Part shown: positions 6,954 through 13,098 of the stretch, in pieces
Numbering within the stretch: position 1 is the stretch's first letter
Layout of the letters: every line of letters begins with the position of its first letter
Assembly: GCA_026225015.1 (NCBI GenBank)
Contig: JAMFRY010000082.1
Coordinates: 1 to 13,098, forward strand
Reading direction: 5' to 3'
DNA length: 13,098 bases
Origin: Alphaproteobacteria bacterium
GTDB lineage: Bacteria > Pseudomonadota > Alphaproteobacteria > Acetobacterales > Acetobacteraceae
Notes under the pieces: model-generated
Told to the model about the DNA's origin: nothing
What the model saw: only the letters and a program-made list of their open reading frames with translations
The model's database searches: none
Translations under genes and position numbers: made by a program

Positions 6954-8297
6954 ATGTTCAAGAAAATTCTGATCGCCAATCGCGGCGAAATTGCTCTGCG
7001 GGTGCAAAGAGCATGCAGCGAACTGGGCATCGCAACCGTCGCAATTCATTCCACCGCCGATGCGGATGCCATGCATGTGCGCCTGGCCGATGAAAGTGTG
7101 TGCATCGGGCCGCCCGCCGGACGTGACAGCTATCTGAAAATGCCCGCCGTGCTCTCTGCGGCCCTCATCACCGGCGCCGATGCGATCCATCCGGGCTACG
7201 GGTTCCTCTCCGAAAATGCTGATTTCGCCGAAATGGTGGAAGCGCATAACATCACGTTTATTGGCCCGTCGCCCGCCCATATCCGGATGATGGGCGACAA
7301 GATCACCGCCAAAACAACGATGTTGAAACTGGGCGTGCCGCTGGTGCCGGGGTCGGCCGGCGAACTGGAAACGCTGGATGAAGCGCGCGCTGTTGCCGAG
7401 GCCATCAAATATCCGGTGCTGATCAAGGCCGCCGCCGGCGGAGGCGGGCGCGGCATGAAAGTGGCGCGCAACGCCGCGGAATTGGAAGCAGCGTTCCGGG
7501 AGGCGCGCTCGGAGGCGCAGGCCGCTTTCGGCAATAACGCCGTGTATATGGAAAAATATCTCGACAAACCCCGCCATATCGAGCTGCAGGTCCTGGCGGA
7601 CAGCTCTGGCGGCGTCGTGCATTTCGGGGAGCGTGACTGCTCGCTACAGCGCCGCCACCAAAAGCTGCTTGAAGAAGCGGGCTCACCGGCGATCAGCCCG
7701 GCGCAGCGCGACGCACTGGGAGATACGGTCACCAAGGCGTTGAAGGAAATCGGCTATCGCAACGCCGGCACGCTGGAATTTCTCTACCAGGACGAGCAGT
7801 TCTCTTTCATCGAAATGAACACCCGGCTGCAGGTGGAACATCCCGTAACGGAAATGATTTCGGGCATGGATCTGGTGCACGAGCAAATCCGCATCGCCGC
7901 CGGCGAGAGACTCGGCTACACGCAGAGTGACATTCATCTCACCGGCCATGCGATCGAGTGCCGGATCACCGCCGAGGACCCTGACACCTTCGCGCCCTCG
8001 CCGGGTCTGGTGGACACCTACCACCCGCCCGGCGGCCTCGGCGTGCGCGTGGATTCGGCGTTATTTGCAGGCTACCGCGTACCGCCCCACTACGACTCGC
8101 TGGTGGCGAAGCTGATCACCTATGGCCGAACCCGCGACGAGGCGATTGCGCGCATGCGCCGCGCGCTGCGGGAATTCGTGATCTCCGGCATCAAGACGAC
8201 GATTCCGCTGCATGAGCGCATCCTGGAAAACCCCGATTTTCGCGCCGGCAACTACACCATCCACTGGCTGGAGAATTTCGTCGCCGCCGGGAAGTAG
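6954..8297 (+). CDS. accC: Biotin carboxylase subunit of acetyl-CoA carboxylase
   Basis: AccC uses ATP and bicarbonate to carboxylate the biotin on AccB. The product has 447 residues, the normal length for the stand-alone subunit. Order of hallmarks: [14 protein letters not shown] at residues 4-17 (biotin carboxylase N-domain), [17 protein letters not shown] (78-94), the ATP-grasp glycine loop [11 protein letters not shown] (160-170), HIELQVLAD (208-216), [13 protein letters not shown] (225-237) and the catalytic [14 protein letters not shown] (287-300), including R291 and E295. The C-terminal domain is complete. ATG 6954 is chosen because the conserved [13 protein letters not shown] begins there and no in-frame ATG, GTG or TTG lies upstream in the intergenic stretch. 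No Shine-Dalgarno sequence lies directly before it; a GGAGG occurs 55 bases upstream. It ends 13 bases from the convergent nagA-murQ stop. Confidence 0.97.
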   Translation: MFKKILIANRGEIALRVQRACSELGIATVAIHSTADADAMHVRLADESVCIGPPAGRDSYLKMPAVLSAALITGADAIHPGYGFLSENADFAEMVEAHNITFIGPSPAHIRMMGDKITAKTTMLKLGVPLVPGSAGELETLDEARAVAEAIKYPVLIKAAAGGGGRGMKVARNAAELEAAFREARSEAQAAFGNNAVYMEKYLDKPRHIELQVLADSSGGVVHFGERDCSLQRRHQKLLEEAGSPAISPAQRDALGDTVTKALKEIGYRNAGTLEFLYQDEQFSFIEMNTRLQVEHPVTEMISGMDLVHEQIRIAAGERLGYTQSDIHLTGHAIECRITAEDPDTFAPSPGLVDTYHPPGGLGVRVDSALFAGYRVPPHYDSLVAKLITYGRTRDEAIARMRRALREFVISGIKTTIPLHERILENPDFRAGNYTIHWLENFVAAGK

Positions 8298-8310
8298 GGC
8301 GCGCAACGCC

Positions 8311-10323
8311 TTACGAGCTTAGCGCCTTCCGCAAACTTCCCCGTGATTGCCTGAGAATATCCGCGGCCCGTTCCGCGGTCACACCATGCCGCAACATCAC
8401 GACCGCCGTTTTGACATGCATGGTCGCACGGCCAAGCGCGGCCTCAGCTTCGGGTTCGGGAACGCCACCAAGCGCCGCTGTCATCCCGATCGCGCGCGCT
8501 TTCAATTTTTCGTTCGTCACACGTAGATCGACCATGTACGGACCGTAGGTTTTGCCCAAGCGGATCATAACTGTCGAAGACAGGACATTCAGCGCGATTT
8601 TTTGCGTCGTCCCGGCGGAGAGCCGGGTGGAGCCGGCGATAATTTCCGGACCGGAAGCAATTTCAACAGCGATTTGCGCAACCTGGCCAATCGGACTGGC
8701 CAGATTGTTGACGATCGCCCCGGTAAGCGCTCCGCAGGTATTGGCATGGGAAATGGCCGCCAAGGTAAACGGCGTTCGGCCGGAAGCGGCAATGCCAACC
8801 ACGGCGTCATCGGCGTTTAGGCCGTGGGCGCTCAATGCGTCGATTGCGGATTGCCCGTCATCTTCAGCGCCTTCGACGGCCTTCAGGAAAGCCGATGAAC
8901 CTCCGGCGAGCAGCGGGATGATCGTCTCGTCCCCAATCCCGAAGGTGGGGCCGCATTCCACGACATCGAGCAAAGCCAGCCGGCCGGAAGTGCCGGCGCC
9001 GGCATAAAACAGCCGGCCGCCCCCTTGCAGCCGCAAGGCGATGGCATCGGCAAGTGCTGCCAGATTTGGGGCCGCTAACTGCAAAGCACGCTGCGCGGCG
9101 GCTTCCTGGGCGAGGAAATGCACCACAATGTCACGGGTCGGAAGTTGGTCGAGATCGTGCAGTTCGGGCCGGGCGGCTTCGGTACCACGCGGCGGCGCAG
9201 CGGGCGCGTTAGCTTTCCCTCCGCGCCATACCTGGGCAGGGAAAAAATCGGAATTCCACCATATCAGGTCGGCGCGCATACCAAGCGCGATACGGCCGCG
9301 ATCGGTGAGCCCGATTGCCTCGGCCGGACGCTCGGTGGCGGCAGCGAGCGCGGTCTCCGGCGCGATGCCCGCCGCGATCAACTGGCGGATGCCTGCATCG
9401 AGCGTAATGGCGGCGCCGGCGATCGTGCCATCCGGCCGCCGGGCGATGCCGTTGCGCAAGCTGACCCGCGCGCCGCCGAATTCCGCGTCAAAGCCTTCAT
9501 CCATGCCGGCCGCAAGAATCGAATCGCTCACCGCGACGGCCCTGGGACTGGCCGCGAAGGCGAGTTGCAGGATCAGCTTATCGACGTGCAGGCCATCGGC
9601 GATGAGGCAGGGATATAGCCGGGGATCGGTCAGCGCCACGCCGGCGGGGCCGGGGGCGCGGTGGTTCAGCGGCGATTGTGCGTTGAAAACATGGGTCACG
9701 AGCCTGGCGCCCGCGCCGGCGGCTTGTTGCATCGTTGCGGCGTCGGCGGCGGTATGGCCGAGCGATACGCTGATGCCGGCCTGCACAAGCTGGCGAATGG
9801 CAGCGATGGCGCCTGGCAATTCAGGCGCCAGGGTGACCATCCGCAATGCCGGCAGCGCCAGCAAATCGGCGACCGAGTCCTCGGAAAACGCCTGTAGCCA
9901 GTCCACCCGATGCGCCCCGGCTTTTTGCGCCGCCAGAAACGGACCTTCCAGGTGCAAACCAATAATGCCGGGATGGTTTTTCATCGCTTGGGCCACCCGG
10001 CTCGCGGCAGCCCGCAATTCGGCGAAGGGCGCGGTGATGATGGTGGGCAGCAGGCTGGTAACGCCGCGGCCGGCCAATTTCTCGATCGTGTGGTCCCATT
10101 GCGCGGCGTTGGCCGTAGCAAAATCCACCGCAAAATCCACGCCAAAGGCGCCGTTATTATGCAGGTCGATCAGGCCGGCAGAGAGAAACCCGTGATCCAG
10201 GCGAATATCAGCATTGGCCGAGCTGCCGGGCAGGATAGCGGTGATCAGACCGTCCTCGATCACCAGGCTGGCGGGGCCGCTGAACCTGCCATCGATGAAA
10301 AGCCGCGGCGCGGAGATGATCAT
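8311..10323 (-). CDS. NagA-MurQ fusion: GlcNAc-6-P deacetylase + MurNAc-6-P etherase
   Basis: A single 670-residue frame holds two complete enzymes of amino sugar recycling. Residues 1 to about 365 are NagA (amidohydrolase fold). They carry LIDLHNNGAFGVDF (51-64), GLHLEGPF with metal ligand E126, SLGH with H190, THVFNAQSPL with H211 and AVSDS with catalytic D267. A linker rich in Ala, Pro and Gly (about 366-380) leads to MurQ at about 381-670, a SIS-fold domain starting with TEAARPELHDLDQLPT. It has AGAGTSGRL (441-449), VVECGPT with E456 and VEGAEDD with E487, matching E. coli MurQ catalytic E83 and E114, then IAASGRTP and RVTNEKLKAR. MurQ splits MurNAc-6-P to GlcNAc-6-P and D-lactate; NagA then removes acetate to give GlcN-6-P, so the steps are consecutive. 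The ATG at 10323 has no obvious Shine-Dalgarno sequence. No amino sugar kinase or PTS gene is adjacent. Confidence 0.93.
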   Translation of the reverse strand: MIISAPRLFIDGRFSGPASLVIEDGLITAILPGSSANADIRLDHGFLSAGLIDLHNNGAFGVDFAVDFATANAAQWDHTIEKLAGRGVTSLLPTIITAPFAELRAAASRVAQAMKNHPGIIGLHLEGPFLAAQKAGAHRVDWLQAFSEDSVADLLALPALRMVTLAPELPGAIAAIRQLVQAGISVSLGHTAADAATMQQAAGAGARLVTHVFNAQSPLNHRAPGPAGVALTDPRLYPCLIADGLHVDKLILQLAFAASPRAVAVSDSILAAGMDEGFDAEFGGARVSLRNGIARRPDGTIAGAAITLDAGIRQLIAAGIAPETALAAATERPAEAIGLTDRGRIALGMRADLIWWNSDFFPAQVWRGGKANAPAAPPRGTEAARPELHDLDQLPTRDIVVHFLAQEAAAQRALQLAAPNLAALADAIALRLQGGGRLFYAGAGTSGRLALLDVVECGPTFGIGDETIIPLLAGGSSAFLKAVEGAEDDGQSAIDALSAHGLNADDAVVGIAASGRTPFTLAAISHANTCGALTGAIVNNLASPIGQVAQIAVEIASGPEIIAGSTRLSAGTTQKIALNVLSSTVMIRLGKTYGPYMVDLRVTNEKLKARAIGMTAALGGVPEPEAEAALGRATMHVKTAVVMLRHGVTAERAADILRQSRGSLRKALSS

Positions 10324-10340
10324 GCACGAGGCTTAATTTG

Positions 10341-10371
10341 CCGGGGCGCAAATGCAAGCCGCTTGCCCCGG
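10341..10371. promoter_or_regulatory. Nested inverted repeats upstream of nagA-murQ, possible operator or 5' UTR hairpin
   Basis: A 13-base odd palindrome, GCAAGC-C-GCTTGC (10354-10366), lies inside a wider pair CCGGGGC (10341-10347) and GCCCCGG (10365-10371). It is 18 to 48 bases upstream of the nagA-murQ start codon, where a repressor operator or a 5' UTR stem would be expected. The divergent chemoreceptor gene could share it. A weak promoter toward the chemoreceptor (TTGCCC 10363-10368, GAATAG 10385-10390, 16-base spacer) overlaps its edge. I do not recognise a named regulator site. Such repeats can occur by chance in GC-rich DNA. Confidence 0.35.
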
Positions 10372-10468
10372 GAAAACCCGTTCCGAATAGGCTTCCTTAA
10401 CCAATACAAAGGAAAACTCCCCGGAACGCGGATTATGTCAGATGCGAACGCAACCTCGGGGACGATCG

Positions 10469-12271
10469 ATGAGTTTTAGAATTTTGAACATTTTTGGCGG
10501 GGGCGCTGCCGCCACCCTGCGGGCGTTGAGCAAATCCTTCGCCGTCATCGAATTCACCCCCGAGGGCAGAATTATCACTGCCAACCCGCTATTCTGCGCG
10601 GCGGTTGGCTACGAACTTGCCGAGATCGAGGGCAAGCACCACAGCATCTTCGTTGCCCCGGACTATGTGGCAAGCGACGCGTATAAGGCGTTCTGGCGGC
10701 GGCTGGCGAAGGGCGATTTCGATTCCGGCGAGTATCTGCGGATCGGCAAGAACGGCAGGGAGATCTGGCTGCAGGCCTCCTACGCGCCGGTTGTGACCCG
10801 CCGGGGCAAGGTGGTTAAAGTTGTGAAGATGGCTTTGGATATCACCAACGCCAAAGCCAAATCCGCCCACGATGCCGGCCTGATCCAGGCGTTGGATCGC
10901 GCGCAGGCCTTGATCGAGTTCAGCCTCGATGGTGAAATTCTCGACGCCAACGAGAATTTTCTGAAGGTGGTGGGATATAGAAAGGAAGAGGTGGTGGGCC
11001 GCAAGCACAGCATCTTCGTCGACCCGTCTTATGCCGCCGGCCCAGAATACCGGGCATTCTGGGATAAACTGCGGAGCGGCCAAGTGGTGGCCGACGAATT
11101 CTGCCGGCGCGCAAAATCCGGCCAGGCCGTGTGGCTGCAAGCCACCTACATCCCGATCTTCGATGCCAGCGGAAAAGTGGTCACGGTAGCGAAATTTGCC
11201 ACCGATGTGACCCAGCGCGTGGACAACGTGGCCGCGGTGGGCGACGCTTTGCACCAGCTCGCCGAGGGCGATCTGGAAAACCGGATCGATAAAGCGATGA
11301 TACCCTCTTTGGACAAGCTCCGCGTGGATTTCAACGCGACGGTGGAACATCTGCAATCAAGCCTGCAGACGGTCGCCACCACCGGCCATACGATCGCCTC
11401 CGCTACCGGCGAAATCAGCGCCGCCACCGATAATCTCTCGCGCCGCACCGAACAGCAGGCCGCCAGCCTGGAGCAGACCGCAGCGGCGCTGGATGAGATC
11501 ACCACCACCGTGCGCAAAACCGCCGAAGGCGCGCTGCGCGCGAGGGAAGTGGTGGCGGCAGCGAGGAGCGATGCGGAGAAATCCGGCAGCATTGTGCATC
11601 AGGCCGTGGCCGCGATGGGCGCGATCGAAAAATCCTCCATGGAAATTGGCAATATTATCGGCGTGATCGACGAGATCGCGTTCCAAACCAATCTGCTCGC
11701 CCTGAACGCCGGCATCGAAGCCGCGCGGGCCGGCGATGCCGGGCGCGGGTTCGCGGTGGTGGCAACCGAGGTTCGTGCCCTGGCGCAACGCTCCGCCGAT
11801 GCCGCCAAGGAAATCAAAACCCTGGTCTCCGGCTCCGGCCGGCAGGTCAGCAACGGCGTCGGGCTGGTCGGCGAGGCCGGAAAGGCGCTGGAGCGGATTG
11901 TCCAACAGGTGGGTGAAATCAACAATGTGATTGTGGAAATCACGGCAGGCGCCCAGGAGCAGGCCGCCGGGTTGAGCCAGGTGAATATCGCCGTAAACCA
12001 GATGGACCAGGCGACCCAGCAGAATGCCGCTATGGTGGAGGAAACCGCCGCTTGCAGCAATCAATTGGCCGAAACCGGTCAAACGCTGATCCAGATGATC
12101 TCCGGTTTCAAACTCGGCAACGTGCATGCCGCTCAAGCTCCATCCGCACCGGCGCAAGCGGCAAAACCGCAGCGGGCCATACCGCAACTCAAAGCGGTGG
12201 CGGGCAATGCCGCGCGAAAGCCCGCTCAGCCCATTTCGGCAAAGGCGGAAACGGAGTGGGCGGAGTTTTAG
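10469..12271 (+). CDS. Soluble methyl-accepting chemotaxis protein with two PAS domains
   Basis: This is a cytoplasmic chemoreceptor that would signal through CheW/CheA to the flagellar motor. From ATG 10469 it has 600 residues and no membrane-spanning segment. Order: PAS 1 (about 21-125), PAS 2 (143-247), a short HAMP-like piece with [11 protein letters not shown] (264-274), then the MCP coiled coil from about 305 to 550. The kinase-control tip is the conserved [20 protein letters not shown] (401-420), followed by [19 protein letters not shown]. An Ala/Pro-rich tail ends in EWAEF, like the C-terminal pentapeptide that tethers CheR and CheB in other receptors. The PAS domains are near-copies of each other (both contain HSIFV, AFW and WLQA). 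ATG 10469 is preferred over in-frame ATG 10442 because of a GGGGAC ribosome binding site six bases before it and the MSFRIL start. The signal sensed is unknown; flavin or haem binding cannot be told from sequence alone. Confidence 0.93.
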   Translation: MSFRILNIFGGGAAATLRALSKSFAVIEFTPEGRIITANPLFCAAVGYELAEIEGKHHSIFVAPDYVASDAYKAFWRRLAKGDFDSGEYLRIGKNGREIWLQASYAPVVTRRGKVVKVVKMALDITNAKAKSAHDAGLIQALDRAQALIEFSLDGEILDANENFLKVVGYRKEEVVGRKHSIFVDPSYAAGPEYRAFWDKLRSGQVVADEFCRRAKSGQAVWLQATYIPIFDASGKVVTVAKFATDVTQRVDNVAAVGDALHQLAEGDLENRIDKAMIPSLDKLRVDFNATVEHLQSSLQTVATTGHTIASATGEISAATDNLSRRTEQQAASLEQTAAALDEITTTVRKTAEGALRAREVVAAARSDAEKSGSIVHQAVAAMGAIEKSSMEIGNIIGVIDEIAFQTNLLALNAGIEAARAGDAGRGFAVVATEVRALAQRSADAAKEIKTLVSGSGRQVSNGVGLVGEAGKALERIVQQVGEINNVIVEITAGAQEQAAGLSQVNIAVNQMDQATQQNAAMVEETAACSNQLAETGQTLIQMISGFKLGNVHAAQAPSAPAQAAKPQRAIPQLKAVAGNAARKPAQPISAKAETEWAEF

Positions 12272-12304
12272 CGCCCGTTCCGGCGAACTCCCAAGGTTAC
12301 TGCA

Positions 12305-13098
12305 TCAGCTCCATTTGATTTGTGAAAGCGCGGTGGCGGTACTTCCTTTCAAAAGGATCTCGCTATTGGCGCTGCTGGAGAACAGCAACTCGATACCACC
12401 GCTCACCGTCGTCGTGGTCATTCCCGCCTGCAGGCTGGTATCGAGGATCAGCGTGTCAGGGGTGTTGAAATCCTCGATGGTCATCAAGCCATCGCCGGTG
12501 TGGAAGGTGAAGTTATTGGAGCCGCTGCCTGCCCAGATATCGGCCGCGCCGGTGCCTGCGGTGACGTTGGTACCGTAAGAGCTGCCGTGAACAGTCAGAT
12601 TGCCAGACCCCGCCTTTATGCTCGCATGCGTGTTGATGAAGGTCATGGCCTCCGTACCCGCGCCGGCTGTGACCAACGCGTTTGTTGCACCGGCAATGCC
12701 GTTAACCTTCAGGGAGTCCGTGCCGCTACCTTCGGTGATTGTGAATCCGTAATACGAACCCGAGGCTGCGCCGCCCAAACCGGCATTGATGACGACATTC
12801 TGGTTTCCGCTACCCAATGTCACAGTGCCGCTTTGCGCCGTATTGATGGTCAATGTTTGCGCCTTTCCCGGGGTGGTCAGTCCGGCAGAAAGTGTTGCGC
12901 ACACCACGCTGAAATTGTTGAGCACATAGGAAGAGTGGGAAGTTTTGTCGATCATGTTGACGGCATGGACTGCACTCCAGTGTTTGTTGGTCAGTGTCGC
13001 TACGCCGTTTGCCGCCTGCTCGCTCACCGGGCCGTTCAGTCCGGTCGCGGCGGTTGTGAGTACCATCGAACCGCTGCTCAAAAACCCCTGACGATACC
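12305..13098 (-). CDS. C-terminal part of a secreted beta-roll (RTX-like) protein, 5' end beyond window
   Basis: About 263 residues of a minus-strand gene are visible; the frame is open through the right edge, so the true start lies outside, and the in-frame TTG near 13081 need not be the start. The protein is dominated by Gly, Ser, Thr, Asn and Ala with almost no Cys. It contains loose repeats such as GSGNQNVVINAG, GAGTEAMTF, GSGNLTVHGS and AADIWAGSGSNNFTFHTGDG, which read like degenerate beta-roll turns. The end, GLMTIEDFNTPDTLILD followed by a hydrophobic/acid-poor tail, resembles the C-terminal region of type I secretion substrates of this class. Strict calcium-binding nonapeptides (GGxGxDxux) are mostly eroded. 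A surface adhesin or secreted structural protein is likely; no catalytic domain is visible. It is convergent with the chemoreceptor, 33 bases apart. The ABC exporter is not in the window. Confidence 0.7.
   Translation of the reverse strand, partial: YRQGFLSSGSMVLTTAATGLNGPVSEQAANGVATLTNKHWSAVHAVNMIDKTSHSSYVLNNFSVVCATLSAGLTTPGKAQTLTINTAQSGTVTLGSGNQNVVINAGLGGAASGSYYGFTITEGSGTDSLKVNGIAGATNALVTAGAGTEAMTFINTHASIKAGSGNLTVHGSSYGTNVTAGTGAADIWAGSGSNNFTFHTGDGLMTIEDFNTPDTLILDTSLQAGMTTTTVSGGIELLFSSSANSEILLKGSTATALSQIKWS

Noticed and set aside
8298..8310. Terminator between convergent accC and nagA-murQ
   Set aside because: Only 13 bases separate the stops, and only very short, unconvincing repeats are visible there.
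9041..10195. 384-codon plus-strand open frame opposite nagA-murQ
   Set aside because: It lies wholly antisense to a gene with clear NagA and MurQ motifs. Its Arg/Ala/Ser-rich translation matches no family, as is usual for shadow frames in GC-rich DNA.

Overview
The window is about 13.1 kb of GC-rich, densely coding bacterial DNA. The gene content points to an alphaproteobacterium, most likely of the Acetobacteraceae/Rhodospirillales. The evidence is a class I (archaeal-type) lysyl-tRNA synthetase, the aroQ-accB-accC gene order, a DUF2147 secreted protein, a soluble tandem-PAS chemoreceptor and a beta-roll type I secretion substrate. This placement is inferred from protein family resemblance only. 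There are no tRNA or rRNA genes, no CRISPR array, no transposase and no gene-free stretch above 300 bases.

Layout. On the minus strand, 1-725 is the N-terminal part of lysK, cut by the left window edge. Forty-nine bases away and divergent is a 938-residue DinG/XPD-type iron-sulfur DNA helicase (775-3591). It is followed by a small secreted DUF2147 protein (about 3706-4191). Convergent to that is a minus-strand operon, thiS-thiG plus a six-helix membrane protein of the VC0807-like type (5876 down to 4240). Divergent from thiS is the plus-strand set aroQ-accB-accC (5932-8297): type II dehydroquinase, biotin carboxyl carrier protein and biotin carboxylase. A perfect 12-bp hairpin sits between accB and accC. 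Convergent to accC is a 670-residue minus-strand gene (8311-10323) in which an N-acetylglucosamine-6-phosphate deacetylase (NagA) is fused in frame to an N-acetylmuramic-acid-6-phosphate etherase (MurQ). Divergent from it is a soluble PAS-PAS-MCP chemoreceptor (10469-12271). The right edge holds the C-terminal part of a repetitive, Gly/Ser/Thr-rich beta-roll protein on the minus strand (12305-13098).

How the genes work together. Most of the window is housekeeping: charging of tRNA-Lys, DNA repair, thiazole synthesis for thiamin, the shikimate pathway and the first step of fatty acid synthesis. The NagA-MurQ fusion would carry out two consecutive steps of cell-wall amino sugar recycling (MurNAc-6-P to GlcNAc-6-P to GlcN-6-P) in one polypeptide. 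It is the most distinctive item here. The chemoreceptor and the beta-roll protein are accessory functions.

Several starts lack a clear Shine-Dalgarno sequence (helicase, aroQ, accC, nagA-murQ). The membrane gene after thiG has no ATG, GTG or TTG where its conserved N-terminus begins; a CTG overlapping the thiG stop is the best candidate start. I did not find a convincing new multi-gene system. The points most worth a second look are the enzyme fusion, its mixed-type NagA metal-site motif, the CTG start, the accB/accC hairpin and the apparent exonuclease remnant in the helicase N-terminus.
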